Under the pieces are notes generated by a model, which was not told where the DNA came from, did not search any database, and was given only the letters and a program-made list of their open reading frames with translations. The position numbers were made by a program, and so were the translations under genes. 64,000 nt of DNA from DATLZB01 sp035574175 (lineage in GTDB: Bacteria > Pseudomonadota > Alphaproteobacteria > Rhizobiales > Hyphomicrobiaceae), in contig DATLZB010000109.1 of assembly GCA_035574175.1 (NCBI GenBank), positions 7,087 through 71,086 on the forward strand, given 5' to 3'. Below are positions 1-8,318 of this stretch, piece by piece (within the stretch, counting starts at the first letter, position 1; each line of letters begins with the position of its first letter).

Positions 1-219
1 CGGGGCGTCGCCCGTCATCTCCTGGCGCTGGCCGAGACCGCGGCGAAGCGAGCGGGCCGACGCGGGCTCAGCATCATCGTCGCCGATACGAACGCACCGG
101 CACGACGGCTCTATGAGTTCTACGGCTTCCGGCAGGAGGCCGATTGGGCGATGGTCAAGGAGGGATGGCAAGGCCCCGGAACGCGCTGGTTGCTGCTGGT
201 GAAGCCATTGGGCGGCTGA
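1..219 (+). CDS. GNAT family N-acetyltransferase, C-terminal part
   Basis: The reading frame is open from the first base and stops with TGA at 217-219, so only the last 72 residues are present. They show the second half of a GNAT fold: a basic helix following what should be the acetyl-CoA pyrophosphate loop, a strand reading 'LSIIVADTNAPARRLYEFYGF', and a final beta strand. The 'N.PARRLYE.YGF' pattern is the usual motif B region of acetyltransferases. The substrate cannot be inferred. The start and the CoA-binding Q/RxxGxG/A loop lie outside the window. Confidence 0.8.
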   Translation, partial: RGVARHLLALAETAAKRAGRRGLSIIVADTNAPARRLYEFYGFRQEADWAMVKEGWQGPGTRWLLLVKPLGG

Positions 220-244
220 TGAGCTAGGAGGTCCGGCTCGCGGC

Positions 245-691
245 CTACTTATAAGGCTCGAAGGTTTCGGCGGGATGGGGCTGGAAATGGGCCGGCGGCC
301 CGCATTCGTAGACAAACTCCCATTGCGGTGTGATCAGGACGTAGCCGTTGAGGAGGCGGCAGGTGCGGCCCGTGCGCGCGAAATACTCCTGCAACGGATA
401 GAAGTAGTTCGAGCCCGGTGAGCGGGAGCCTTCGAAGTCCGCCAGGTTGAACGGTAAATGGTCGATGAGATGCGCGCTGGCCGCCACCTCACGGTCGGGG
501 GAGATGGCTACACGCTGCAGGTCGGGGCGGTCGTAAATGCGGAAGGTCACCTCCCCGGAGACCAGGTGATAGGGGGGGACCACCGAATAGACCGCATTGA
601 AGTTGTTTTCGGTGGCGCACGCGCCGGCAGCGACGGCGGCCAGCACTGCGCCAGCCCGCGACATCGCCGGCAATGCGCGGAACGGGTCCAT
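245..691 (-). CDS. Small hypothetical protein, possible lipoprotein
   Basis: This 148-residue protein is not one I recognise. Its N-terminus (residues 10-25) is a short alanine-rich hydrophobic stretch ending in 'AAGAC', which could be a lipobox with Cys25 as the lipidated residue, although Ala replaces the usual Leu at -3. The remainder is rich in aromatic and proline residues with Cys110 and Cys129 that could form a disulfide in the periplasm. An alternative ATG lies nine codons downstream. It is transcribed away from the ribB-like gene and sits alone. The function is unknown. Confidence 0.55.
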   Translation of the reverse strand: MDPFRALPAMSRAGAVLAAVAAGACATENNFNAVYSVVPPYHLVSGEVTFRIYDRPDLQRVAISPDREVAASAHLIDHLPFNLADFEGSRSPGSNYFYPLQEYFARTGRTCRLLNGYVLITPQWEFVYECGPPAHFQPHPAETFEPYK

Positions 692-852
692 GCCCTAGGT
701 TTGCCGAGCGAGCTTGCGCGAGGCTGGCGATAAAGCGGCTGCGGCGGGCAGCGTACCATGCATGGACAAAGTCCGCTCCGCGAACTAATGCTCGGTGCGA
801 TATCGGCAACAGGCGGCTGGCCGCGCGGCGGCCACCCTTCGCGAGGTCAACA

Positions 853-2025
853 TTGCAGTCGGCAATCTCAGAGCTCTCCTCAGGTTGGCTCTCTTCGATC
901 GAGGAGGTGATCGAGGACGCCAGACAAGGGCGCATGTTCATCTTGGTCGACGATGAGTCGCGTGAGAACGAGGGCGACCTTGTGATCCCTGCCGAGAAGG
1001 CGACGCCCGAGGCCGTCAACTTCATGGCCAAGCACGGGCGCGGGCTGATCTGCCTTGCGCTCACGGCGGAGCGGGTGGCGGAGCTCGACCTGCACCCGAT
1101 GTCGCCGCGCAACCAGACGCGCCACCAGACGGCGTTTACCGTCTCCATCGAGGCCCGTGAGGGCGTCACCACGGGCATCTCGGCGGCCGATCGCGCCCGC
1201 ACCATCGCGGTCGCCATCGATCCCACCAAGGGCAAGCACGACATCGTGTCGCCCGGACACGTGTTCCCGCTCGTCGCGCAACCGGGGGGCGTGCTGGTGC
1301 GGGCCGGCCATACGGAGGCGGCGGTCGATGTTGCACGGTTGGCCGGGCTCTACCCGGCCGGTGTCGTCTGCGAGATCATGAACGACGACGGCAGCATGGC
1401 GCGCATGCCGGATCTGGTGCGCTTCGCCCAGCTGCACGGGCTCAAGATCGCCACCATCGGCGATCTTATTGCCTATCGCCGGCGCACCGAGAAGCTGGTC
1501 GAGGTGGTGGCCGAGTCGACGCTGTCCAGCCGCTTCGGCGGCGAGTTCAAGGTGCGGATCTACGCCACCAAGGTCGGCTACACGGAACATATCGCGCTGG
1601 TGCGCGGCGACATCTCGGGCGAGGAGCCTGTGCTCGTGCGCATGCACCAGCTCGACATCCTCGCCGACGCGCTCGGCGACAATCGCGTGGGCCAGTCGTT
1701 CGGTGGCGAGGCACGTGCCCGGGGGCACGAGCTCGAGGCTTCGATGCGGTTGATCGCCGAGCGCAACCGCGGCGTCATCGTCGTCATCCGCGACCCCTCG
1801 CCGACGAGCGTGAGCCGCTCGGTGCAGGAGCGGGAGGGAAGGGCCAGGCAGAAGCCCATCGCGGAGCTGCGCCAGTACGGCATCGGCGCCCAGATCCTGC
1901 TCGATATCGGCGTCAGAAAGATGATCCTGCTGTCCAACACGCAGCGCACCATCGTCGGACTTGACGGATACGGCCTGACGCTCGTCGGGCAGCAGCCAGT
2001 TCCGAGACCGGCCGACCCTAGATGA
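853..2025 (+). CDS. ribB: 3,4-dihydroxy-2-butanone 4-phosphate synthase with degenerate GTP cyclohydrolase II-like domain (RibBA-like)
   Basis: RibB makes the four-carbon unit of riboflavin from ribulose 5-phosphate in the cytoplasm. Residues about 16-215 form the DHBP synthase domain, with the acidic 'DDESRENEGDL' loop (33-43) and the 'FMAKHGRGLICLAL' segment. Residues about 220-390 resemble GTP cyclohydrolase II, but where that enzyme has its zinc-binding cysteines this protein reads 'VRMHQLDILADALGDN' with no cysteine, so cyclohydrolase activity is probably lost. I chose the TTG at 853 because it follows GAGG by six bases and gives a normal family N-terminus; the frame is open much further upstream. 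It leads the + strand gene set, 31 bp ahead of an alpha/beta hydrolase and a flavin monooxygenase, so it may boost flavin supply for them. No FMN riboswitch-like element is visible upstream. Confidence 0.85.
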   Translation: MQSAISELSSGWLSSIEEVIEDARQGRMFILVDDESRENEGDLVIPAEKATPEAVNFMAKHGRGLICLALTAERVAELDLHPMSPRNQTRHQTAFTVSIEAREGVTTGISAADRARTIAVAIDPTKGKHDIVSPGHVFPLVAQPGGVLVRAGHTEAAVDVARLAGLYPAGVVCEIMNDDGSMARMPDLVRFAQLHGLKIATIGDLIAYRRRTEKLVEVVAESTLSSRFGGEFKVRIYATKVGYTEHIALVRGDISGEEPVLVRMHQLDILADALGDNRVGQSFGGEARARGHELEASMRLIAERNRGVIVVIRDPSPTSVSRSVQEREGRARQKPIAELRQYGIGAQILLDIGVRKMILLSNTQRTIVGLDGYGLTLVGQQPVPRPADPR

Positions 2026-2056
2026 GCACCAGCCACGATCGGGGACAGACAACTGA

Positions 2057-2842
2057 ATGTACGATGGGAAAGAGCGCGAGGTGCGCGTATCGATCGGTGG
2101 AGTCGAGATCGCGTTCGAACGGCGGGGAAAGGGTAGTCCGCTGCTGCTGCTCTATGGCGAGGAGGCCCTGGAGCTCGAGGCTCCCGCAGTCGAGGAACTA
2201 GCGCGGGGCTACGAGCTGATCATTCCCTCGCCGCCGGGGTTCGGCACCTCGGAGCGGCCGGATTGGATCACCAGCCCGGACGACATCGCCTACCTCTACC
2301 TCGATCTCGCCGAGCGGCTCGGGCTGAACAAAGTGCCGGTCGTGGCCTTTTCCTTCGGGGGCTGGATCGCGGCTGAGATGGCGACAAAGGACTGCTCCTT
2401 CATCTCGAAGCTGGTTCTGGTCTCTCCCTACGGCATCAAGGTCGGCGGGCCGTTCGACCGCGATATCCAGGACATCTGGCTCTTACACCCCGACAAGGTC
2501 ATGGGCCTCAAGTGGTTCGACAAAGCCAAGGGCAAGCGGGACTACGCCTCCATGCCCGATGACAAACTCATCATTATCGCTCGCAACAACGAGAGCTTCG
2601 CCCGCTTCGCCTGGGAGCCCTACATGCATAACCCGAAGCTCAAGCATCGTCTTGGGCGCATCAAGGCGCCGACGCTGCTGGTGTGGGGCGAGAACGACGG
2701 GATCGTCACGACCGACTATGGGCGAGCCTATCAGGCGCTGATTCCCGGTGCGCGTCTTGCCGTCATTGCCGAGGCCGGCCACTACCCTCACATCGAGCAG
2801 CCGGAGGCCTTCATGCGGCAGGTCAAAAGCTTTCTCGGCTAG
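2057..2842 (+). CDS. Alpha/beta hydrolase fold protein
   Basis: This 261-residue protein is of typical length for a single-domain alpha/beta hydrolase. A plausible catalytic triad is visible: Ser99 in the nucleophile elbow 'AFSFGG', Asp214 in 'WGENDG', and His242 in 'AGHYPH'. The oxyanion-hole His-Gly of the family is replaced by Tyr-Gly (residues 33-34), which is unusual. There is no signal peptide, so it should act in the cytoplasm. It lies between the ribB-like gene and a flavin-dependent monooxygenase (28 bp gap) and is probably co-transcribed with them. By analogy with RutD it may hydrolyse a carbamate, amide or ester made by the monooxygenase; that role is inference. Confidence 0.8.
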   Translation: MYDGKEREVRVSIGGVEIAFERRGKGSPLLLLYGEEALELEAPAVEELARGYELIIPSPPGFGTSERPDWITSPDDIAYLYLDLAERLGLNKVPVVAFSFGGWIAAEMATKDCSFISKLVLVSPYGIKVGGPFDRDIQDIWLLHPDKVMGLKWFDKAKGKRDYASMPDDKLIIIARNNESFARFAWEPYMHNPKLKHRLGRIKAPTLLVWGENDGIVTTDYGRAYQALIPGARLAVIAEAGHYPHIEQPEAFMRQVKSFLG

Positions 2843-2870
2843 TACAGCGGGCACAAGGAGCCGACCCCAA

Positions 2871-4043
2871 ATGGAAGCCTGGCACTTCACCGAAATGCCC
2901 TATCCGTATCTGCCGCCGCTCGACACGCTTTCCACCATGCGCGTATCGCTACCAAGCCGACACTTTGATCCGAAGGTCGGGGCCGATCTCTACAACCGGT
3001 ATTTCGACGAGCACATCATCGCCTCCGAGCTTGGCCTCAACATGCTGCTCAACGAGCACCATCAGACGGCGACCTGTCTCGACGTGGCGGCTCCCTTGAG
3101 CGCTGCCATCCTGGCACGGCAGACCAGCAAGGGGCGCATCTGCATCCTCGGCAATCCGATCGCCAACCGCGGCGATCCGATCCGTATCGCCGAAGAGATG
3201 GCGATGATCGATTGCTTGTCGCGGGGGCGCCTCGATGTCGGCTTCGTGCGCGGCGTGCCCTACGAGATCTTCGCGGCCAACACCAACCCGACACAGACGG
3301 TGGAGCGGCTGTGGGAGGGCATCGACCTCATCGTCAAGGCGTGGACCACGACCGACGGACCGTTCAACTTCGAGGGGCGCTTCACACACAAGCGTGCCGT
3401 CAACCTGTGGCCGCGCCCCTATCAGGTGCCACACCCGGCGATCTGGATCACGGGCTCAAGCGACCTCGACAACATCAAGAAGGCGGCGGCGCGCGGTTAT
3501 GTATTCGCCACCTTCCTGCAACCTTATGAAAAGGTGCGCTGGATGTTCGAAGGCTACCGCAGCGCCTTCGTCGATTGCGGACTGCCGGGTGGCGGCGGGA
3601 CGGCCTACATGCCGCTCGTCTACACGGGGGATACGACGGCCGAGGCGGAAGCCGGCGCGCGCGAGCTGATGTGGTACCTCAATGCCAAGTCCGAGCCGCA
3701 GTTCCGCAATCCGCCGGGCTACGTGCCGGTCGCCACCAACGTGCTGGCGCTCAAGGGCAAGTTCTCCGGCCGCACCGAGGCCATGCGCGCCCAGAACCTC
3801 GACTTTCTGAAAGAGCAGGGGGTGCTGATCTACGGCACGCCCGACGATGTGGCCCGGCAGATCAAGCGCTTCTACGATTTGGTCGGCGGCTTCGATCACA
3901 TCCTGATGATGCAGCAAGCGGGCTTTCTCGATCACAAGCGGACGGTAAAAAGCATGACGCTGTTTGCCAGGGAGGTCTATCCGCAGATCCGCGGGCTGCC
4001 GCGCACCAGGCCGGTTGAGGTAAAAAGGGCGGCGGAGGCATGA
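2871..4043 (+). CDS. LLM-class flavin-dependent monooxygenase
   Basis: A 390-residue member of the bacterial luciferase-like (F420/FMN) monooxygenase superfamily, which uses reduced flavin and oxygen to oxidise small organic substrates. Family features visible include the N-terminal strand, 'LNEHHQTATC' (about residues 61-70), 'ILGNPIANRGDP', 'EEMAMIDCLSRGRLDVGFVRG' and 'WPRPYQVPHPAIWITG'. The ATG at 2871 is chosen because AAGGAG lies ten bases before it; an upstream in-frame extension would overlap the preceding hydrolase. Its stop overlaps the next hydrolase start by four bases (ATGA), indicating translational coupling. A flavin reductase encoded nearby at 5643-6212 could supply reduced FMN. 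The substrate is unknown. Confidence 0.88.
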   Translation: MEAWHFTEMPYPYLPPLDTLSTMRVSLPSRHFDPKVGADLYNRYFDEHIIASELGLNMLLNEHHQTATCLDVAAPLSAAILARQTSKGRICILGNPIANRGDPIRIAEEMAMIDCLSRGRLDVGFVRGVPYEIFAANTNPTQTVERLWEGIDLIVKAWTTTDGPFNFEGRFTHKRAVNLWPRPYQVPHPAIWITGSSDLDNIKKAAARGYVFATFLQPYEKVRWMFEGYRSAFVDCGLPGGGGTAYMPLVYTGDTTAEAEAGARELMWYLNAKSEPQFRNPPGYVPVATNVLALKGKFSGRTEAMRAQNLDFLKEQGVLIYGTPDDVARQIKRFYDLVGGFDHILMMQQAGFLDHKRTVKSMTLFAREVYPQIRGLPRTRPVEVKRAAEA

Positions 4044-4873
4044 GGGAAGGAAGCTTCGTTGCGATCGACGGCATCCGGACCCACTACCTCGAGGCGGGCC
4101 GCGAGCATCGAGGCAAGCGGCCGAGCCTGCTCTTGCTTCACTCGGCGGAATACGGCGGCGCGGCGGAGTTCAGCTGGGAGTACAACCTGGAGGCGCTCGG
4201 CTGCCACCACCATGTGCTGGCGCCCGATCATCTTGGCTTTGGCCTCACCGACAAGGTGTTCGACTTCTGCGGCCAGTTCAACCGCCGCATTTCCCACATC
4301 CGCCGCTTCCTTGAGGTGATGGAAACCGGCCCGGTCAACGTCATCGCCAGCTCCATGTCGGGCGGCATGGCGCTTGCCGTCGCGGCCCGCAAAGCGTCAG
4401 ACTGGCCGATCGTCAAGCTCGTCGTCTCATCCGGGGGAGGCGAGGCGCCCGACAACGCGGCGCGGAAGATCCTCAACAGTTACGACGGCACGCGCGAGCA
4501 CATGCGCCGAATCCTGGGCGTGATGTTCCTTGACAAGAAGTGGGCGCACGATGGGGCTTACGTGGAGCGGCGCTGGGAGATGTCGCGGTTGCCGGGGGCC
4601 TGGGAGGCGACCACGGCAGCCCGGTTCAAGGCGCCGTTCCGAGAGGCCGGCGCCACCAAGGAGCGTGACGTCATCGACTACGCCGCCATCCGCGTGCCGG
4701 TGCTGGTGTTCGCCGGTCGCCACGATCCGTTGCGCAAGCCCGGTCACTGGCAGGATTTCGTGCCGCGAATACCGAACGCTCAGCTCCACATCTTCGAACG
4801 AGCGGCCCACATGGGCCACATCGAGTGTGCAGAGGAGTTCAACGCACGGGTGCTCGCGTTCCTGGGTGAATAG
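4040..4873 (+). CDS. Alpha/beta hydrolase fold protein
   Basis: A 277-residue alpha/beta hydrolase translationally coupled to the monooxygenase before it. The nucleophile elbow reads 'ASSMSGG' near residues 103-109, with Ser105 (or Ser107) as candidate nucleophile; this departs from canonical GxSxG. 'GRHDP' supplies the acid and 'AAHMGHIE' the histidine. The oxyanion region is 'LLHSAEYGG' rather than HG. Similarity to C-C bond hydrolases and carboxylesterases is plausible but the substrate cannot be assigned. It is probably the last gene of the + strand operon, which converges with the isochorismatase-type gene 80 bp downstream. Confidence 0.82.
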   Translation: MREGSFVAIDGIRTHYLEAGREHRGKRPSLLLLHSAEYGGAAEFSWEYNLEALGCHHHVLAPDHLGFGLTDKVFDFCGQFNRRISHIRRFLEVMETGPVNVIASSMSGGMALAVAARKASDWPIVKLVVSSGGGEAPDNAARKILNSYDGTREHMRRILGVMFLDKKWAHDGAYVERRWEMSRLPGAWEATTAARFKAPFREAGATKERDVIDYAAIRVPVLVFAGRHDPLRKPGHWQDFVPRIPNAQLHIFERAAHMGHIECAEEFNARVLAFLGE

Positions 4874-4953
4874 GCAAGCTCCGCTCCTGCGGCGGGACGC
4901 CCTCTCCAAGCGCGTTCAGGCGGACGGAGGATACAGCCCGGCAATCAGGCTCG

Positions 4954-5646
4954 CTATGCCCGCTGCTCGGCGGCCCCACTCTCGGCGAGCAGCGCCCCGA
5001 GCTCGCTGAGCGAGACGACCGCGGCGTACTTGGTCAGGTCGAACAGGTTGGTCGCATGGGCAAATGCCGACCGGTCAAAGCAGCAGTCGTCGACGACAAG
5101 GGTGTTGAAGCCGTGCGAGGCGGCATCGACGGCGGTCGCCCGCACGCAGCCCGAGGTGGAAACGCCGCAGACGACGACAGTGTCGATCCCTTGCCGCACG
5201 AGGTAGGCCAAGAGCGGGGTCTGGAAGAAAGCGCTCGCCTTGGTCTTCTCCAGCACCCACTCGCCGTCGCGCGGCGCGATTGCCGCGGGAAACTCGCTGA
5301 AGCGGGCAGCGTTCCTTGGAACGCCGCGCTTCGACCTCGTCGATTTGCCGGTGAACGGCACATCCTTCAGATCGCTGCGCGTGAAGACGACTGGCAGGCG
5401 GCGGTCGCGGAAGAGCCCGATCAAGGCGGCAATGCGCGGCATCGTTTCCCACGAGACCGGGCCGCAGGCCGGCTGGAATTCGGCAATGGCCTCATCCAGG
5501 GTCAGACCTTCAGAGCCGGTGAAGCCGTAGGTGACGTCGACGACGATCAGGGCCGGCCGTGCGCCAAGGCTCGCGCCATCGGCAAAGCCGATCTTCTCAT
5601 ATAGGGCCAGCTCCGACCGCGGGATCAGCTTCATCCATTCCTTCAT
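4954..5646 (-). CDS. Isochorismatase-family cysteine hydrolase (amidase-like)
   Basis: A 230-residue cysteine hydrolase of the isochorismatase fold, related to N-carbamoylsarcosine amidase, RutB and maleamate amidase. The likely triad is Asp37 ('VVDVTYGFTG'), Lys134 ('LEKTKASAF') and Cys167 ('VSTSGCVRAT'), with the usual cis-peptide region 'CGVST' just before the cysteine. Such enzymes hydrolyse amides or carbamoyl compounds in the cytoplasm. Its start overlaps the end of the flavin reductase gene by four bases, so the two form one operon. That pairing next to a flavin monooxygenase and hydrolases recalls the Rut pathway, although gene order and content differ. Confidence 0.88.
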   Translation of the reverse strand: MKEWMKLIPRSELALYEKIGFADGASLGARPALIVVDVTYGFTGSEGLTLDEAIAEFQPACGPVSWETMPRIAALIGLFRDRRLPVVFTRSDLKDVPFTGKSTRSKRGVPRNAARFSEFPAAIAPRDGEWVLEKTKASAFFQTPLLAYLVRQGIDTVVVCGVSTSGCVRATAVDAASHGFNTLVVDDCCFDRSAFAHATNLFDLTKYAAVVSLSELGALLAESGAAEQRA

Positions 5647-6212
5647 GAGGTCTCCTCGAGCGGCTCCGTGCGGCTACGGCGGGCTCCGGCCGGCATTTTG
5701 CCACCCGGCTCTGGCAGCACGGCCGCATCCGCGGCGTAGCAGCCGTTCTGATAGAGTAGCGGGGCGACGTCACTGCGCATGCGCACGTCGACGACACGAC
5801 CAATGAAGATCGTGTGCGACCCATACTCGACCATCTTGTCCTTGATGCAGAATACGTTGGCCTGGGCATCGGCGAGATAGGGCGCGGACGCGGCGTCCAT
5901 CCGCCAGTCGCCGCAAGCAAAGCGGTCGGCGCTCGAGAGCGGGCTCGCAAAGAGCCGCGAGGTTTGCAAATTGTCCACGTGCAGCAGGTTCACACAGAAC
6001 CGCTCGCCCGCCACGAGATGATTGTGAAGGCGGCTGTCTCGGTTAATGCACACCAGCATCGAGGGCGGGTCCATGCTCACCGATGTGACGGCCGTCGCCG
6101 TGGTGCCGTGCCGTTCTCCGTTGCTCCACACGGTCACGATGCTGACGGTGCTGGCGAAGCGGCGCATGGCGTCGCGGAACGCGCTCGCTACCGCTCGCGC
6201 CTGCCCATCCAT
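5643..6212 (-). CDS. Flavin reductase (HpaC/RutF-like, FMN-binding split barrel)
   Basis: A 189-residue flavin reductase-like protein, the NAD(P)H-dependent partner that feeds reduced flavin to two-component monooxygenases. Visible family features are 'MRRFASTVSIVTV' (about 16-28), 'TTATAVTSVSMDPPSMLVCIN', 'FCVNLLHVDNL' and 'HTIFIGRVVDVR'. The last 25 residues are a basic, low-complexity tail that may be non-essential. It is the first gene of a two-gene operon with the cysteine hydrolase (ATGA overlap) and faces away from the TctC-like gene across a 159 bp divergent promoter region. Partnership with the LLM monooxygenase at 2871 is inferred from proximity. Confidence 0.88.
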   Translation of the reverse strand: MDGQARAVASAFRDAMRRFASTVSIVTVWSNGERHGTTATAVTSVSMDPPSMLVCINRDSRLHNHLVAGERFCVNLLHVDNLQTSRLFASPLSSADRFACGDWRMDAASAPYLADAQANVFCIKDKMVEYGSHTIFIGRVVDVRMRSDVAPLLYQNGCYAADAAVLPEPGGKMPAGARRSRTEPLEETS

Positions 6213-6371
6213 CGCAGCTCCCTTTCGGAATGACGAGATGAGCGATCCTAACGCGCTCGCAGGGTGAGATCAAAGCCGCGGCCGGCGACAAGGAGGCCGT
6301 TGACAGCAGGGGGCAGTGGTCGCCATGAATGGCGCCGGTCGGCCCACGGCCAGCGCAACTGGAGGAGCCTG

Positions 6372-7430
6372 ATGACGTTTGCCCGCGTTCGCAAGACTAA
6401 GACCGCCGCCACCATTGGTGTTGTCGCGCTCGTGACAGGGGTCACGTCGATCGATCCGGCTGAAGCCCAGTCTGCGGAGGAGTTCTACAAGGGCAAGACC
6501 ATCGAGCTCGTCATCGGCTATTCTCCGGGCGGCGGTTACGACACCTATGCCCGTCTGATCGCGCGCCATCTCGGCAACCACATTCCCGGGAAGCCGTCGA
6601 TCGTGCCGAAGAACATGCCGGGCGCGGGCAGCCGCGCTGCGGCGCAGTATGTCTACAACGTTGCACCCAAGGACGGCACCGTGCTCGCCACCGTCGACCA
6701 GTCGATGGCGGTGCAGCAGGCGATGGGTGATCCGTCGATCAAGTTCGATACCAACAAGTTCATCTACATCGGCAATCCGGCTTCTGAGAACAATACCATC
6801 GTGACTTGGCACACGAGTGGCATCAAGACCATCGAGGACGCCAAGAAGCAGGAGGTGCCGATGGGCTCGACGGGGTCCAACACTTCCTCGCAGTATGTTC
6901 TCGCGCTCAACGCGCTCGCCGGCACCAAATTCAAGGTGATCGCCGGCTATCCGGGCGGTAACGACATCAATCTCGCCATGGAGAAGGGCGAGGTGGCCGG
7001 GCGTGGCAGCAACTCGTGGGGATCGTGGAAGGCGACGCGGCCGCAGTGGCTCGCGGAAAAGAAGATCAACATCCTGGCTCAGGTCGGCCTCAAGAAGACG
7101 GCCGACCTGCCCGATGTGCCGCTGCTCATGGATCTGGTGTCGAGCGAGGAGGACCGAGCGGCCATGCGCCTGCTGTCGTCGCCGACCACGATCGGGCGGC
7201 CGATCTTTACGACGCCCGGCGTGCCAGAGGAGCGGGTGAAGGCGCTGCGCGCCGCCTTCGACCAGATGATCAAGGACCCGGCTTTTCTCGAGGAGGCCAA
7301 CAAGCTCAAGCTCGATATCGACCCGGTTTCGGGCGAGGAGCTGCAGCGCATCGTCGCCGACATCGTCGCCACGCCGAAGCCCATCGCGGAGCGGCTGCTC
7401 AAGGCCATCGGCGGATTCGAGAAGCCTTAG
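6372..7430 (+). CDS. TctC/Bug-type tripartite tricarboxylate transporter solute-binding protein
   Basis: A 352-residue secreted binding protein. Residues 1-32 form a signal peptide (basic 'RVRKTK', hydrophobic core, 'AEA' cleavage site before Gln33). The mature protein opens with 'FYKGKTIELVIGYSPGGGYD', the ligand-loop region of Bug receptors, followed by 'PGAGSRAAAQYVYN'. The ATG at 6372 follows GGAGGAG by four to eleven bases; the frame is open further upstream but the signal peptide and ribosome-binding site fix this start. No TctA or TctB membrane component is encoded nearby, so it is an orphan receptor, as is common for Bug proteins. Lying inside the catabolic block, it may bind that pathway's substrate. 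Confidence 0.88.
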   Translation: MTFARVRKTKTAATIGVVALVTGVTSIDPAEAQSAEEFYKGKTIELVIGYSPGGGYDTYARLIARHLGNHIPGKPSIVPKNMPGAGSRAAAQYVYNVAPKDGTVLATVDQSMAVQQAMGDPSIKFDTNKFIYIGNPASENNTIVTWHTSGIKTIEDAKKQEVPMGSTGSNTSSQYVLALNALAGTKFKVIAGYPGGNDINLAMEKGEVAGRGSNSWGSWKATRPQWLAEKKINILAQVGLKKTADLPDVPLLMDLVSSEEDRAAMRLLSSPTTIGRPIFTTPGVPEERVKALRAAFDQMIKDPAFLEEANKLKLDIDPVSGEELQRIVADIVATPKPIAERLLKAIGGFEKP

Positions 7431-7449
7431 GCCGTCCGCGAGGCCTTTT
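7429..7449. terminator. Weak hairpin with T run between convergent genes
   Basis: Five-base arms AGGCC and GGCCT enclose an eight-base loop and are followed by TTTT. The hairpin sits in the 23 bp gap between the convergent TctC-like and FAH-family genes, where a shared terminator would be expected. The stem is short, so the call is tentative. Confidence 0.3.
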
Positions 7450-7453
7450 GAGC

Positions 7454-8308
7454 TTAGGTCTCGTCGACCACGCCGTTGCGCAAGGTGCCGATCTCCGGCA
7501 CCTCGATCTCGAGCACGTCGCCGGGCTTCAGCCACTTCGGCGGGTCGGAATGGCTGCCTGCGCCGGTGGGCGTGCCGGTCAGGATGTGATCGCCGGGCTT
7601 CAAGGTGGTGAACGTGGAGATGTAGTTGATGAGCCAAGCGAAGCCCCACATCAACCGGTCGGTGGTGTCGTCCTGGCGCAGCTCGCCGTTGACGCGGCAG
7701 GTCAGGTGCAGCGGCTTCCTCGGATCGAGCTGATCCGACGTCACGATCCACGGCCCCAGGCTGCCAGAGGCGTCAAAGTTCTTGCCCTGCGTGATGTTGA
7801 GGCTGCCGTGGCGCACCCAGTCGCGCAACGTGCCCTCGTTGGCAAGGGTCAGTCCAGCGATGAAGTCAAAGGCGCGCTCCTGGGGAATGTGGCGGCCTTG
7901 CTTGCCGATCACGATCACCACCTCGGCCTCGTAATCGAGCTTCTCGGAAACCTTGGGCCGGACCAGGGGCTGGCCGTGGCCGACGAAGGTGCCCGGAAAG
8001 CGCACGAAAAGATTGGGGTACTTGGAGGCTTGCCGGTTGTCCTTGTACTCGGCGTTGCGGTCCGGGTAGTTGATACCCACGCAAAGGAACTTTTCGGGCG
8101 CCGGAATGGGTGGCAGCAACTGAACTTGGTCGAGCTGGTAGTCCCGGTTACCGGCGGCGGCCGCCTTGGCCTCGCCCAGCGCTCCGGCGCGCAACAGATC
8201 GAGCAGGCTCGGATACTGCGGAAGCTTGCGGCCGAGGTCGATGATGCCGCCATCGGCGACAGCTCCGTAGCTGGTTCGGTCGTTGGCTTTGAAGGTCGCA
8301 AGACGCAT
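7454..8308 (-). CDS. Fumarylacetoacetate hydrolase family protein
   Basis: A 284-residue FAH-superfamily enzyme, a group of metal-dependent hydrolases, hydratases and decarboxylases acting on beta-diketo or 2-oxo acids from ring cleavage. Metal ligands appear as Glu127 and Glu129 ('DYEAEVVIVIG') and Glu158 ('LANEGTLRDW'); the third is Asp in most relatives ('AND'), so Glu is a conservative change. 'GPWIVT' and 'TGTPTGAG' are also family signatures. The N-terminal 65 residues form the usual small accessory domain. Ten bases separate it from the DapA-like gene before it, so the two are co-transcribed and may handle the oxo-acid product of the upstream pathway. Confidence 0.88.
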   Translation of the reverse strand: MRLATFKANDRTSYGAVADGGIIDLGRKLPQYPSLLDLLRAGALGEAKAAAAGNRDYQLDQVQLLPPIPAPEKFLCVGINYPDRNAEYKDNRQASKYPNLFVRFPGTFVGHGQPLVRPKVSEKLDYEAEVVIVIGKQGRHIPQERAFDFIAGLTLANEGTLRDWVRHGSLNITQGKNFDASGSLGPWIVTSDQLDPRKPLHLTCRVNGELRQDDTTDRLMWGFAWLINYISTFTTLKPGDHILTGTPTGAGSHSDPPKWLKPGDVLEIEVPEIGTLRNGVVDET

Positions 8309-8318
8309 GTTTTTTTCC

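Noticed and set aside
692..852. Possible FMN riboswitch before ribB
   Set aside because: None of the conserved RFN element segments are visible; the region is short.
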